A DNA stretch of 64,000 nucleotides from Niebla homalea (GCA_019925105.1 JAHGAU010000003.1:1178001-1242000), one strand, 5' to 3'. Numbered from the stretch's first letter, positions 33,136 through 45,919 are shown. Translations and numbers: made by a program. The notes: generated by a model from the letters alone, not told the origin.

Positions 33136-36100
33136 ATGCTATCTGCAAACCGAGCGCAGACCGTCCTCACTCTTGGCAGCCATGGGCATGAACACTTCTC
33201 GGCCGACTACCTGCGTGGGAAAGCGAAGGATGAAAGAACGCAACCTTTCTGCGGCAATATAGAAGGTTGGGGCCCTATAAGCCCCTTCCGTTACGACTTC
33301 ACACCCTGCTTTCTCGATGTGTGGATCAGTGTTGTGGCCGCCTTTGGTATCTTATTCGGTGCAGGTGCGATATGGTTTCTTCTCAAGCAAAAACCGCCTT
33401 TGCCGGTGAAGAAGGACTGGCATTTCCACACCAAGATATGGGTCGTCATCACGCTTCTTGCCGTCACCATTGTGCAGGCCTCTCTTCAGATAGACGCCTT
33501 ACCAGATGTATGGTATCAGGATTTCCGATTCTGGACCTCCGTTCTCGCAGCGGCGTCTCTGGCGATGATAGGAGGCGTTCAATACGTCGAACATTGGCGA
33601 AGCCGGCAACCCAACGGAGTGGTTCTGTTCTACTGGCTTTTCTTACTCATTGCATTGGCGGTGAAATTGCGATCCTTGATATCCCAGCAAGCCTACCGTA
33701 CCCGCTTACCATACTTCGCCACATTCTGTGTGAGCGTGGGACTCGCCGTGATCGAATTCGCCCTCGAAGAATTCGTACCGAAATTGCAATCGGACTACAG
33801 CGCCGTTGGTGAAGAAGACGAGAATCCAATTGAGTATGCGGACATATTCAGCATCTTGACTTTCGGATGGATGACACCAATGATGAAGTATGGCTATCGG
33901 AAATTCTTAACACAGGAGGATCTATGGAATCTGAGAAAGGCGGACGCTACGAAGGTCACTGGGGCATCTTTATCTGCAAGCTGGGAAGAAGAGCTAGCAA
34001 GGAAGAGGCCTTCACTATGGTGGGCAATGTTTCGAAGCTTCGGTGGACCTTATTTCACTGGCACGTGTATCAAAACCCTCAGTGATCTACTACAGTTCGT
34101 GCAGCCACAGCTACTCCGCCTCTTGATTTCCTTTGTGGGTTCTTACAGGCAAGGCAGTCCAGAACGTCAACCGATCATCCGAGGCGCGGCAATAGCAATT
34201 GCGATGTTTGCAGTGTCCGTCTCTCAGACCGTATTCTTACATCAATACTTCCAACGTGCGTTCGAGACTGGGATGAGGGTCAAGTCAGCCTTGACTGCAA
34301 TGATATACTCAAAGTCTATGAGATTATCAAACGAGGGCCGTGCTTCCAAATCGACAGGCGATATTGTCAACTATATGGCTGTGGATACCCAGCGCTTACA
34401 AGATCTGACGCAGTACGGCCAGATGCTGTGGTCGGCGCCCTTTCAGATCGTCCTCTGTATGGCCTCACTCTACCAACTAGTTGGGTGGAGCATGCTTGCT
34501 GGTGTTGCTGCCATGGTCATAATGATTCCCATCAATGGCCTCATTGCTCGTGTCCTCAAGAATCTGCAGAAAAAGCAAATGAAGAACAAAGATGCTCGAA
34601 CTCGGCTGATTACCGAGATCCTCAATAACATAAAAAGCATCAAGCTCTTTGCGTGGTCTCAAGCTTTCATGAATAAACTCACATTCGTCCGGAACGAGCA
34701 GGAACTGAAAACTTTGCGCAAGATAGGTGCTAGCCAGGCCTTTGCCACCTTCACATGGTCTACCACCCCATTCCTGGTCTCATGTTCGACGTTCACCGTC
34801 TTTGTGCTCACCAGAGATCAGCCTCTAACCACTGAGATTGTATTCCCAGCGCTGACACTCTTCAATCTTCTGGGTTTCCCACTCGCAATTTTGCCCATGG
34901 TAATAACCTCCATTGTTGAGGCTACTGTCGCTGTTGGCAGGCTGACGAGCTTCTTCACTGCCGAGGAACTCCAAGAGGACGCAGTGATTAGACACGAAGC
35001 CGCAGGAAGCGCTGGGGATGAATCAGTCCACATTAAGGACGCAACATTCACATGGGATCGCAATGATAGCCGCAAATGCCTGGAAGACATTAGCTTCACT
35101 GCCCGAAAAGGCGAGCTTAGCTGCGTTGTAGGGCGTGTCGCAAGTGGGAAGACATCCTTTCTAGAGGCGCTACTTGGCAACGTCTGGAAAATTCATGGTG
35201 AGGTTGTCGTTCGTGGCGAGGTAGCCTATGTCGCACAGCAACCATGGGTTATGAATGCGAGCGTCAAAGAAAACATCCTCTTCGGTCATCGTTGGGACCC
35301 GACTTTCTATCAACGTACTATCACTGCCTGCGCACTAGTGGAAGACCTGAAGATATTGCCGGATGGCGATACGACCGAGGTTGGCGAGCGGGGAATTTCA
35401 TTATCTGGTGGCCAAAAAGCTCGTTTGACACTGGCCAGGGCTGTCTATGCTAGAGCTGATGTCTACTTATTGGACGATGTTCTATCAGCGGTGGATCAGC
35501 ATGTCGGCCGGCATTTGATCAGTAACGTGCTCGGGCCAAAGGGCCTCTTGGGTAGTAAAACTCGGATTCTCGCTACAAACTCAATCCCCGTACTTCTGGA
35601 AGCTGGGTTCATCACAATGCTCCGCGACGGGAGGTCAATAGAAGCTGGGACTTACGAGCAACTCTTGGCAATGAAGGGAGAGGTTGCTAGTCTGATCAAA
35701 ACTGCAAGCAACGACGATGGAGACGCTGATGACACATCGTCCCCGAGCGTGGAGGAGAGCAAGGACTCCAGCAGTCGTAGCAGCGATGATGCTTTCACTG
35801 ACTTTGGGCCGGGAAATAAAGGGGAAGAGGGAGAGAAAGACCAGCTCTTCGATGGAAATGGTCAACTAGCTCCCATCAGATCGGCCAAGGACAGTGGGCG
35901 TCGTTACAGCAACAACACGCTCCGAAGAGCAAGTACTGCGTCTTTCAAACGCCCACATGGCAGATTAACAGACGAAGAAGCCCCCACTTCGAGATCCAAA
36001 CAGAGCAAGGAAGTCACTGAGCAAGGAAAAGTCAAGTGGGATGTCTATTTCGAATACGCCAAAACGAATAATATCGCAGCTGTGTCAATCTACCTTCTCG

Positions 36101-38010
36101 CTCTTGTTGCGGCACAGTCAGTGCAGGTCGGTGGCAGCCTCTGGCTCAAGAATTGGTCGGAAATCAATCAACAATATGGAGGCAATCCTCAAGTGGGAAA
36201 ATACATCGGCGTCTATTTTGCCTTTGGTATAGGAGGAGCAGCGCTGGTTGTTGTACAAACGCTAATCCTCTGGATCTTCTGTTCGATTGAAGCATCTCGG
36301 AAATTACATGAAAGAATGGCCTACGCCATCTTTCGCTCGCCAATGAGCTTTTTTGAGACCACTCCGTCAGGACGCATCCTCAATCGATTTTCCAGTGATA
36401 TCTACAAAGTCGATGAAGTCCTTGCACGTTCTTTCAACATGCTCTTCGTCAATACCGCCCGCGCTGCCTACACACTGGTCTTGATATCGGCCTCTACGCC
36501 TGTCTTTATTGCCTTGATCGTACCGTTAGCGGCGGTATACGTTTACATCCAGAGATACTATCTCCGTACTTCGCGAGAGCTGAAGCGCCTGGACAGCGTC
36601 AGCAGAAGTCCTATTTTCGCACATTTCCAGGAAACGCTGGGCGGTATCAATACCATTCGGGCCTTCCGTCAGCAGGCACGATTCGCTTTTGAGAACGAGT
36701 GGCGCGTAGACGCCAATCTTCGAGCGTATTATCCATCGATCAGTGCCAATCGTTGGCTTGCTGTCAGACTCGAATTTATAGGCTCATTCATCATCTTATC
36801 CGCGGCGGGATTCGCAATCATCTCTGTTGCCACTGGCAGCGGACTGTCTGCTGGTATGGTAGGTCTTGCCATGTCGTACGCATTACAGATCACCCAGAGC
36901 TTGAATTGGATCGTGAGGCAAACGGTTGATGTAGAAACGAACATTGTCGCCGTGGAGAGGGTACTGGAGTATGCGAGATTGCCAAGTGAAGCTGCAGAGG
37001 TGATGTCGAAGCACCGACCGAAATTGAGCTGGCCGGCCAAGGGCGCTGTGGACTTTCGCAACTACTCGGCGAGGTATCGGCAAGGACTTGAGCTTGTGCT
37101 GAAAAACATCAATCTAGACATCAAATCACACGAGAAGATTGGAGTCGTTGGGAGGACGGGAGCAGGCAAATCTTCACTCACGCTCGCCCTCTTTCGAATC
37201 ATCGAGGCTGATTCGGGCAATATCTCTATCGACGACCTGAATACCTCGACCATTGGGCTCCTGGATCTGCGTCAAAGACTAGCGATCATTCCCCAAGACG
37301 CCGCCCTCTTTGAAGGTACCGTCCGAGACAATCTTGATCCTGGCCATGTCCACGATGATACTGACTTGTGGAGTGCTCTTGGTGAGCTGTCCTTTGTCCA
37401 CTACCCATTATAGCATCCTGCTGACGCAAGGTACGCTATACAGACCATGCACGCTTGAGAGACCACGTCACCAGCATGCCGGGCAAATTGGAGGCCAAAA
37501 TCTTCGAAGGAGGTACGTTCTATAGTCATGCGCGGGTCTGCCAGAAGGCTGCAATTGCGCCACGGCTAGGACGATCACTGACCCCCTGGCAAACTCTTAG
37601 GGTCGAATTTGTCCGCAGGCCAGAGACAATTGGTATCGCTTGCCAGAGCTCTACTTACACCGACCAACGTGCTAGGTACATATGCGCTGCTGCTGACCCC
37701 GCATTCTTCACGCTAAAGATTGACCGCTGATCGATGCATCACAGTACTCGACGAAGCGACGGCCGCAGTCGACATTGAAACCGATGCAATGCTGCAGACG
37801 ACCCTAAGGAGCAACATGTTCAGAGACAGGACCATTATTACTATTGCCCATCGAATCAACACCATTCTTGATTCTGATCGTATCGTTGTGCTTGATCATG
37901 GGAGTGTGGCTGAATTTGACACCCCAAGCGCTCTGATCAAACGCAAAGGACTTTTTTACGAGCTGGTCCGTGAATCGGGGCTTCTGGACAGCGTCCAAGT
38001 ACAGACATGA
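33136..38010 (+). CDS. Ycf1/Bpt1-like ABCC vacuolar conjugate transporter
   Basis: Full-size ABCC pump of 1551 aa; Ycf1-type proteins move glutathione conjugates and metals into the vacuole. Four exons: 33136-37381, 37444-37512, 37601-37675, 37745-38010. The frame is open upstream but the first ATG is 33136. TMD0 starts with [19 protein letters not shown], typical of Ycf1. NBD1: Walker [10 protein letters not shown] (~666), LSGGQKARL (~756), [10 protein letters not shown] (~776). A Ser/Asp/Lys linker (~860-960) resembles the regulatory region. NBD2: GRTGAGKSS (~1338), then, after two introns, NLSAGQRQL (~1441) and, after the third, [10 protein letters not shown] (~1464). Without those introns the gene would look truncated at 37413. 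Independent of the ABCC gene at 5.6-10.7 kb. Confidence 0.94.
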
Positions 38011-39602
38011 CGTCTGTACACCGCCACAGCTGAGAGGACAATGATCCGCGACAATATCACGCCATTCTTCGGAAGACGTCCAGGCTCCTAGGGCAACCTA
38101 CCAATCGCCTTTGTAGCCCAAGTTAGGCGACCGCAAGCCCCACGGCAGAGAATCGACCTCATTCAGATCTCTTGACAGCTGGGGACCTGGTTCTCGTTCG
38201 AACTAATTGCGCCGGGATTGTCGGGCCTGTCACTAGCACCCGAGCCTACAGTCAGGTCAGCTTACCTCATGCCAGTACCTACCCTACTGAAGGCGCAGGC
38301 GGGACGCAGCATTAGGGAAACAGTTCCCTTCCCCACAATCTACCGGTCTGTTACTCTACGGCTGTACTTCACGGCTGTGCTTTAGCAGTTTGAAACATTT
38401 CATTAGCCCGGCGGCGATTGACTGGGGACAGCTGTCGCTATTATTGCTAGCTGCAAGCATTGCGACTTGGGAGATCAAGCGAGGAGGCAGAGCCCTGCAA
38501 TAGGGACTGGACCATTCATCTGGCAGGTTTCAAGTCACCCGAATTCATTCCGGTCAAAGCCTAACGGGCAATGCGAGATGCACGATGCCGCGGGTTCCCT
38601 TAATTGCTCCATGCTGTATCGGCCAGGCCTTGGTAACATCCCCCCCATGCACATGCAAGAAGGTCATTGGTGGAGATTCATGTCTTAACCATCTGCGGTG
38701 TGTTATTCCCATGAGATGTGCCCCTCCTGCGGTATGAGGAGAGACCACTGGCGGTGATCGGGTAATTGGAATCGGAGGTGGCGAGGAAAGAGATGAGTAC
38801 GATAATTATGATATCGAACTTGCAGATCCCTAGCCGATCCCTTGATTCTTCTACTATAAAGAAAAATCAGAATAAGGGTGTACCGCTGCCCTCGGTGTGT
38901 GTGTGCCTGTCCTTTTCCCCGGTCTCAAAATCGTGATCTACCAGATCTAGATCGCCATCGCAAACCATCCGAATAGTTTAATTATCTTGCCTCCCAACTT
39001 CACATCATTGTTTGGCTATCGAGACGAGCACTATCTGAGAGAGGGCTGCTACAAATTTTTTCAACGCTGGGGTATTCATCAGCGACCCCTACTGGTATTA
39101 TCGACCCCCAACCATAATAATCTTTTTCTCCTTGCCGCATGAGAAATCTTTTTATCGTCAGTTGTAAGTCTATATCAGTGCTATATTGTTCTAATGTGCA
39201 GAAATGACATGAGGAGCGCTTAGCTATTGAAGCCAAGCATTGTGGTATGAATTGATTGAACGCATCATTCACATCGCCATATCAAAATCAGTCTTATCTA
39301 CACCTGCATTCATTGCTAACGTCCACTTCGTCCTGGGTTTCTGCTGATAGCTCTAGGATGGCATGCTCTTTTACCAAGAAAGACAACCAAATACAGACAT
39401 ACGAGGATCTTTGGCCCACGTGAAGCTTCGGGTTCACTACTGCCAGTGCCACCAATATACCGTATCTACCACGCCGATGAAATTTACAGCCTCGAAACAC
39501 TTCTCCTCGTCCCTCCTATGGCGAGAGATGATACTCACCCCGGGTTCAGCAGCACCGCCCCACATGGCCTCCCTCGAGGCCGATCGAATGACCGCTTGAT
39601 AA
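38011..39602. other. intergenic region
   Basis: About 1.6 kb between the Ycf1-like gene and the DUF2841-like gene. Open frames here are short and unremarkable. The first coding exon of the next gene could lie further upstream than annotated, within 39360-39602. Confidence 0.4.
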
Positions 39603-42009
39603 ATGGACAGTATGTGCGACGATATCCGCAATACTATGATGACGCTCAAGGGCTTGCTCCCTGCCCCCCGCTGGCAAGTCTCTTTTGCAGACTTGAAGCT
39701 CGCAAAAGTTTAACGACTGAGAGCAGTTCTTTCGAGATCCCCATACAGGCAACTACGTTGATGCTGGCAAGGACATTCTGGAGGCAGTCTTGAGGACTGG
39801 TCCTGGTGCAGACGTCAAAGTTGACGCTCCAATCAGTCACGACAGCAAGAGTAAGTTTGGGAATCTAATACTGCGCTCTGTCCCTTTCACTAATTTCGGC
39901 TTGGTGCTTGTAGCGCCAACTCCTATTCAGGGGCGAAATGCTTCGCAGTTTTCTAACGCATACGATCGTCATCCGATGAATGAGATTGACACCAGCAAGC
40001 GTCGCCGCGGCGACACTATTAACGACATCCAGGAGCAGAAAACTGAAGACGATGGTGATGAGGAAGACTCGAGCAAAGATCTAAGCGATGTTGAGGACCA
40101 GGGCTTAGTTGAGCAGCGCTGGCACCCGGTCAGAGCTGACGAGGTCAAGCTATACATTAGGGTGCTGTGGCGATATGGCATTCAACAAAAGGGTTGCAAG
40201 AAGGTATTGCAGAATTGGCTCAGAAAGTGTCACCCGAAGAAACAGGGATCACATCCATACAACGGGGGCCAGAGCAATCCATCGTCCGACCCTCAAAACC
40301 AGGGGGAGAACACTGCTCCTTCCTATTGGCTCCCACAGACCAACTGGGATAAGCCGGAAGGTACTGAAACTTGTAGGCACAAGGAGCCAGACCATTTGAA
40401 GAAGCATGGTTGGTTTGAAACCTAATTTTTCTGTTGCAAGACTGACATTTCAACCAGAGCGCTTGAATCTATGCTGTCATCTTCTATCCCTGGGTAAGAT
40501 AGACGACTACGACTTCAGTGTCGATCTTCTTGAGGAAGCTACGGAGAAGCTCACTGAAAAGTACCACGAGCACTTTCCACCCGGGGCTGCCCAACACTTG
40601 GCAGACATTTATCTACTTCGGCGTCAGCAGATCAGGTTCGAGGATGGAGAGATTGGTCAGTGTGAACTCTGCAAATATTTCCTCGCATCATACTGACTTG
40701 GACAAAGATGGAGACTCGACAATTTCGATTTTGATGCCTCACAAGGCCAAGATTCACGATGTCCAGCGTCCGACCAAGTCAAGGCAGCATCTTCCGAAGA
40801 AGGCTCGTCTACGTGTGCCTGCAATTGAGCCAAAGGTCAGGAGCCCGTTAACAACGACTTCCGGACTGGACAAAGGCGTCAATGGACATGGCTCAAACGC
40901 TCACCGTATCAAGTCGGAGACTGGAATGATCATCTCGCGGTCTTCATCGTTGCATGCTACCACATCCTCGACAGAGCAATCAGCCGATGATGACGAGGAC
41001 TTGAAGAGTGAGCCCTGCTCTTCTGTCACTTCTCCCGAGGCAATGAACACCCAGGTCGAAGCAGGTAACGGAAGCAGCTTCGGTCACGAATCTCACGTAT
41101 CGTCACGCAGATCGGAATCACATGATATGTCAATGAATCTTCAGCCAGTAACCAAGGCGAAAGGACAAAATCTTGGTCAAAACCCTTGGAGCTTTGACAA
41201 TGCTGGGATGCAGGCGGACATGTCCATGGCGTCAAGCAGCGCTTACACTTTACCACAGCAAGCTCTTCAAAATCACGCTTTTGACGACGGAAGTTACAAC
41301 ATGGGGCCACATCAGATGTTTAGCAACATCCCAGGCCCTAAGAACGCTGGCGTTTCCTCCGGCATTTCCAGACTTGGCTCTCCAGGATACGGAGACGATC
41401 ACATGTTCGATGCTTGGTCCATGACAAGGGATGGATTCGTACATGGTGTAGCGCAAAGCTCATGTGCGAATCCCGACAACTCTAATGCCTCTGAGTACAA
41501 TTCCATCCAATTCAATCCAGAAGGCATCGACCATCTACTGCACAAGACATGGTACCAAACGATTTTCGACATGCCGGACTACAGCAACAACGTGAACCAT
41601 TCGGGCTACAACGACAAGCACAACACCGAGATGTTCTACTCCGATCAACTTCATGGTGAGAATCGCTCAATCGCACCTGGGCGCCGTCATTGATACACCA
41701 CGGGCCCTTGGCTAAGCTCCGCTCAGGCTTAGGCATGAAGGAGCCAACCCGAGCATCAGATCGTCGGTCTCTTCCTCTTCAATCTACCACAAACTTCAGG
41801 ATACGCCTCATTCCTTTGCATCATTTCCGAACATGGGGTTGGACCAATATCCCAATTGCGAATACAGGACATTCCAAGCTAGACGGGGTCTCTGGTGGTA
41901 CTGGCTACATACACCACCAGTGACCAGCCCTTCATTATTAATTGCGCCCACCTTCTCAAGAGTTGTCCCTTATGGCTGTAATCTTGTGATGTCTTGTAGC
42001 AGCGGTTAA
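39603..42009 (+). CDS. DUF2841-like fungal protein
   Basis: Unknown function. The middle matches what I recall of the Pezizomycotina DUF2841 domain: LYIRVLWRYGIQQKGCKKVL, CHPKKQGSHPYNGG, PSYWLPQTNW, CRHKEPDHLKKHERLNLCCHLL. The last block is restored only by splicing. Exons: 39914-40408, 40458-40655 and 40708-41655 are well supported. The 5' exons 39603-39707 (MDSMCDDIRNTMMTLKGLL) and 39772-39850 (DILEAVLRTGPGADVKVDA) are plausible but the joining intron uses weak sites. The C-terminal exon 41741-42009 is a guess; without it the frame stops at 41693. Model length 697 aa. After the domain the protein is Ser/Asn/Gln-rich with basic patches (KKARLRVP), as in transcriptional regulators, but no DNA-binding fold is recognisable. 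Confidence 0.62.
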
Positions 42010-42700
42010 TTCATAGGTATTTTCTCGGCCTTTCTCTGCTCTTGATCGTCTTGCCAGAAGAATTCCTCCAACTGCTCTAAAGCCCTCATAATGCCGTCAC
42101 TCCGTCCCTCAACGACGCAAGTATCATTTTCCAGGAAGGGGTCTCTGGCTTGCACAAGTGCGCCAGCCGAACATCGTGCTTCCGGGTCTCCTGCAAATAC
42201 CTCCAACCGACCGGTCCCATCCCTACCTGCTGCAAAAAGATCAGCCACTAAAAGTCGCCAACTGCATGCATCTGTTGTTCCATGCAGTTGAAGGCTAAGA
42301 CCGCCACGGTTTTTGTATCTTCTCAATAGCCGATTCTCTCTCCGCTTTCTGGACTGCATCAGGTGGGTCGAATGTGGGGCAGCCTACGGTTGAAAGGGGG
42401 GATCAGTCACGGACTGCAGGTGCGATGCCAATCATGTACCACACAATTGGATCGATTTCTGCCTCCAGCGTCAGGCCTGGTGGATCAGCACAGTGTGATT
42501 ATTTGTCTTCTTTCCTTTTCCTCCTTCTTGAGCAGTCAAAATCAATGCTAGGAAGTCAATTTTCTTCGGCTTGATCTTATTGTGCTGGAGAAACACGCCT
42601 GTTGTGCTTGCTAGGAACCCTTTTCGAGGCCCTTTACGACCAGTTCGAACTTCTCACCCGCAATTGGCAATATCTCCGTGTGCGGTCTTGCCGATTCACC
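42006..42700 (-). pseudogene. probable decayed protein-coding gene
   Basis: Several consecutive minus-strand segments each read like protein but in different frames or across stops. From 5' to 3': a segment with IAGEKFELVVKGLEKG near 42690-42620; then, one base out of frame after a GAAAAGGG run, FLASTTGVFLQHNKIKPKK and IDFLALILTAQE; then ADPPGLTLEAEIDPIVWYM and IGIAPAV followed by a TGA; then CPTFDPPDAVQKAERESAIE in the same frame; then a frame ending at 42006 with LLVADLFAAGRDGTGRLEVF. The gaps between segments are too short (under ~35 nt) for the introns seen elsewhere here. I read this as a frameshifted gene relic. The family is unknown. Assembly error in homopolymers is the main alternative. 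Confidence 0.4.
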
Positions 42701-43219
42701 CTTCGGTTAGGCCACCCTGCCATCTGATCTCGCAGTCCCAAGATTGGCCCCCCACGCAAAGGGTTCCCATCCATGGACAGACTTTCCAGATGATCGAGAT
42801 TGAGACAGATGGTCACGCCACCGATGAAGAAAAATTCAAAACAAAACAACACAACAAAACCAAGAAGCTCATGTACCATGCAACACCCGGTCTTTTTCAC
42901 GGGAGCTACTCCCAGCCAATGGAAGTCCCCCAGCTCCAACAGAAAAAGACCGCCCCAAGGACGCGGCCCTAGTGATCATGTACGCCATCCGACACACACA
43001 CACACACCAAAACCGTTTGCCAGGCGGACCCAAAAGAGAGAAGAAACAGCCACATTCCCAAACGATCGCCCCCCTCGTGCCTGTCAATCCTTAGCTTCGA
43101 GACAATGATGTCTCTGCTGTAGGTGCAAATCTGACAGAAACCGGACCCCAGCCGTCGATCGCGGTCGATCGCCCCCTTGGGTGGACCGTTTGGGCCCCAC
43201 ATCATGTCATGCACGCTTT

Positions 43220-43580
43220 GGGGGGGGGAGAAGGGGGGGGGAGGCAGCTTCGGCGATGCCTGTCTGCCCGGCTTACCCCTTGCGTTCCCGCATTCCTGAC
43301 ATCCGGGGGCTTGTTTGTGGGGCGAGGGGGGAAAATGTCATGAGGGCAGAATGGGGGGGGTTTCGGCAGGGAAGCAGGAAGCCGGTTTGCCGGCATTAAA
43401 ACCATCAGACCCACGCTATCGAGGCAGGGCAGGGGGGGAGCTATTAGGTTGATGCATCATGCCATGGCAATCAACGCCCCGAGCCGGGGTGGGTTTGGAT
43501 TCTGTTCCTTCATGTTTGATGATGGATGGGGAAGGAGGTGTGGTCCTTATTCACCCTAATGTGGAAAGGGTGGGGGGGGG
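43220..43580 (+). repeat. cluster of plus-strand G-runs
   Basis: Runs of eight or nine G occur at 43220-43228, 43233-43241, 43353-43360 and 43572-43580, with shorter runs between them (for example near 43325 and 43429). The strand bias and spacing allow G-quadruplex formation; that is inference. Confidence 0.7.
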
Positions 43581-44410
43581 CAAGGCAGTTGGTATACGAC
43601 CAGTCAGACGCTGAGGGTACCTCAAAAGAGGCACGGGACGTCCGGAAGTAGAGCAAGGCCGTGGGGATGACATTGATGTGGGGGTGAAGAATCAAGCACA
43701 ACATCTTGCATCGATCAGATCAGAAAGGTTGTATTTGCGGCACTGAAGCGAATGCACGACATCAGGTTCAAGATCGGCACTGCAGGTGGAATCTGGAAAA
43801 GGATGAGGTTCTAGGCTACTAGTTGTGTCGATAATGGATGGATAATATTGACGTTCCTCGGAGTCAGTGCAGTAACTAGCTAGCCAGCAGAGCAATCAGT
43901 ATTAGGCAAGACCTTACTTCCAAGACATTCTTAGGCATCAATGATGCTGGCTCATGCAAAGGTCAGAATCAGACAGCATCGTTGAAATGCGAGGTCAAGT
44001 CGCGAGTATCATGGTCACAAGCTTTGTGAGACCAGCAGCAAAGTTTTGAAAGGAGAGCGATGATAACACACTCTTGCCTTAAAGGCTGTCCTATTCTTTC
44101 GAAAGACTAGATGATGGGGTTAAAACATGGCTACGTCTTTGCCCTAGTGATCTTCTAAGCTCCTTCTCAAATATGACGAGATAGGTTCATGACTAAAAAG
44201 GTTTGACCAGCCAGCAACAGCTTCACGGCCCAAAATAGACGGGTACTTTTGAAAGACTTGGTCCAAGCTTGGATCGACAGACCTATTTTAGGCTTGAAAT
44301 ATCAGCTTGTTATTGTCCATAGAGACGCTCGGTGAGAACGAATGCTGGTGTAAGAGCAGAGACTGATTTCAATGCGCACGGTGGCATCCTGTACGTTTTT
44401 GCCCGGCAAA

Positions 44411-44440
44411 GCCCGGAGCCCGGAGCCCGGAGCCCGGAGC
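44411..44440. repeat. 7-bp tandem repeat (GCCCGGA)x4
   Basis: Four perfect head-to-tail copies of GCCCGGA plus a partial fifth, about 160 bp upstream of the adenosine kinase start. Confidence 0.9.
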
Positions 44441-44600
44441 GACACCTTGACCTAACACTAAGCCGAATCTTCCAATGTAGCAACAAAAGCAACGAGAATA
44501 ATCAGCAGTGAGCGCAAGAACGATATTGTGTCTTGATTTTCCTTATACAACTTTAGATTTAGTAGCAACCAAACTGCCAGGCCATTGGATTCCAAGGAAA

Positions 44601-45919
44601 ATGGCAGCTACAAACGGATACAAGCTTCTGTGTTTGGAAAACCCACTTTTAGGTAACGATCTCCCACCTGCGTTTAGACGTTGCATTGAACTAACGTGAT
44701 CTTCACAGATATACAAGGTCATGGGTATGCTTGACGGCTCTTCACATTCAGATGAGTCTTCTTGAATGGCTGACTCGTAGACACCTCCAGCGATGAGGCA
44801 ATGCTCGCCAAATATGGCCTCAAAGCTAACGATGCTATCTTGGCCGAGGAAAAGCACATGGGCCTCTATGAGGATCTCTTGACAAACCGGAAAGCCGTCC
44901 AGATTGCCGGTGGTGCCGCACAGAACACTGCTCGCGGCGCACAGTACATGCTCTCACCCGACACGGTACTCTACATCGGGGCTGTCGGCCAGGACAAGTA
45001 CGCTGATGTCCTGCGCGCCGCATGCGAAAAAGCCGGCCTGAAGACGGAGTATCTGGAAGTCAAGGATGTGCCCACGGGTCGATGCGGCGTCATCATCACT
45101 GGTCATGACCGGAGCATGTGTACCCATCTGGCAGCTGCGAATGAGTACAAGATCGACCACTTGAAGAAACCTGAGATGTGGGCGCTGGTGGAGAAAGCGA
45201 GTGTGTACTTTGTTGGTGGCTATCATTTGACAGTCTCGCCGCCTGCAGTTTTGGCTCTCGGAGAAGAGGCATCCAAGCAGAACAAGACCTTCGTGCTCAG
45301 CTTGAGTGCGCCCTTCATACCTCAATTCTTCAAGGAGCCACTGGCCGAGACGAGCCCTTACTGGGACTTTGTGATTGGGAATGAGACCGAGGCCAGAGCC
45401 TGGGCGGAAGGTCAGGGCAAGGAGACAAAGGACGTCAAGGAAATTGCCCGGTTGATGGCGGAATTACCCAAGAAGAATGACAAGAAGAAGAGGACCGTCG
45501 TTATCACCCAAGGGACGGAACCGACTATTGTGGCCATCCAAGGCGAGACTAGCACCAAGGAATTCCCAGTGCACAAGATTGAGGACAAGGACATATGTGA
45601 TACCAACGGCGCCGGGTAACTTGCACGGGGAACGAGCTCAAAGCGCTGCGCTAACACTTCGTGATCCAGGGATGCATTCGCTGGAGGATTCGTGGCCGGA
45701 ATCGTCGACTCCAAACCACTGGTAGAATGTGTCGACATGGGACACTGGCTTGCGAGTCTAAGCATCAAAGAGCTCGGTCCCCAGTAAGCACCCCATGAGC
45801 CATTGCCTGATCGATTTCGGCACTTGCCTTAAAGCCCTTTGGCTTACTACTGGTGACTGACTTGCTTGACTTTCTCTAGGTATCCATTCCCGAAGATGAC
45901 ATATCAATCGACTTCGTGA
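44601..45919 (+). CDS. ADO1: adenosine kinase
   Basis: PfkB-family kinase converting adenosine and ATP to AMP and ADP, so recycling adenosine from the methyl cycle. Five exons: 44601-44652, 44709-44724, 44791-45615, 45670-45783, 45880-45919, giving 348 aa. Exon 2 is only 16 nt and encodes DIQGHG together with its flanks, completing ENPLLDIQGHGDEAMLAKYG. Substrate-site sequence GGAAQNTARGAQYML and the second block TGHDRSMCTHLAAAN are intact. The pfkB signature DTNGAGDAFAGGF is split by intron 3; its catalytic Asp is residue 299. The C terminus QYPFPKMTYQSTS comes from a short last exon. Alternative acceptors for exon 3 break the frame or lose GDE, so the microexon model is well constrained. 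Confidence 0.95.

Larger units (their letters stand above)
42701..44600. other. long intergenic region with G-runs and simple repeats
   Basis: About 1.9 kb without a credible gene. It contains a (CA)n tract near 42992-43006, several runs of 8-9 G on the plus strand between 43220 and 43580, and a 7-bp tandem repeat at 44411-44440. Adenosine kinase transcription presumably starts at its right end. Confidence 0.5.

Noticed and set aside
37382..38010. Second ABC transporter looked truncated with a separate C-terminal fragment
   Set aside because: Three GT-AG introns restore every NBD2 motif in phase, so the gene appears intact.
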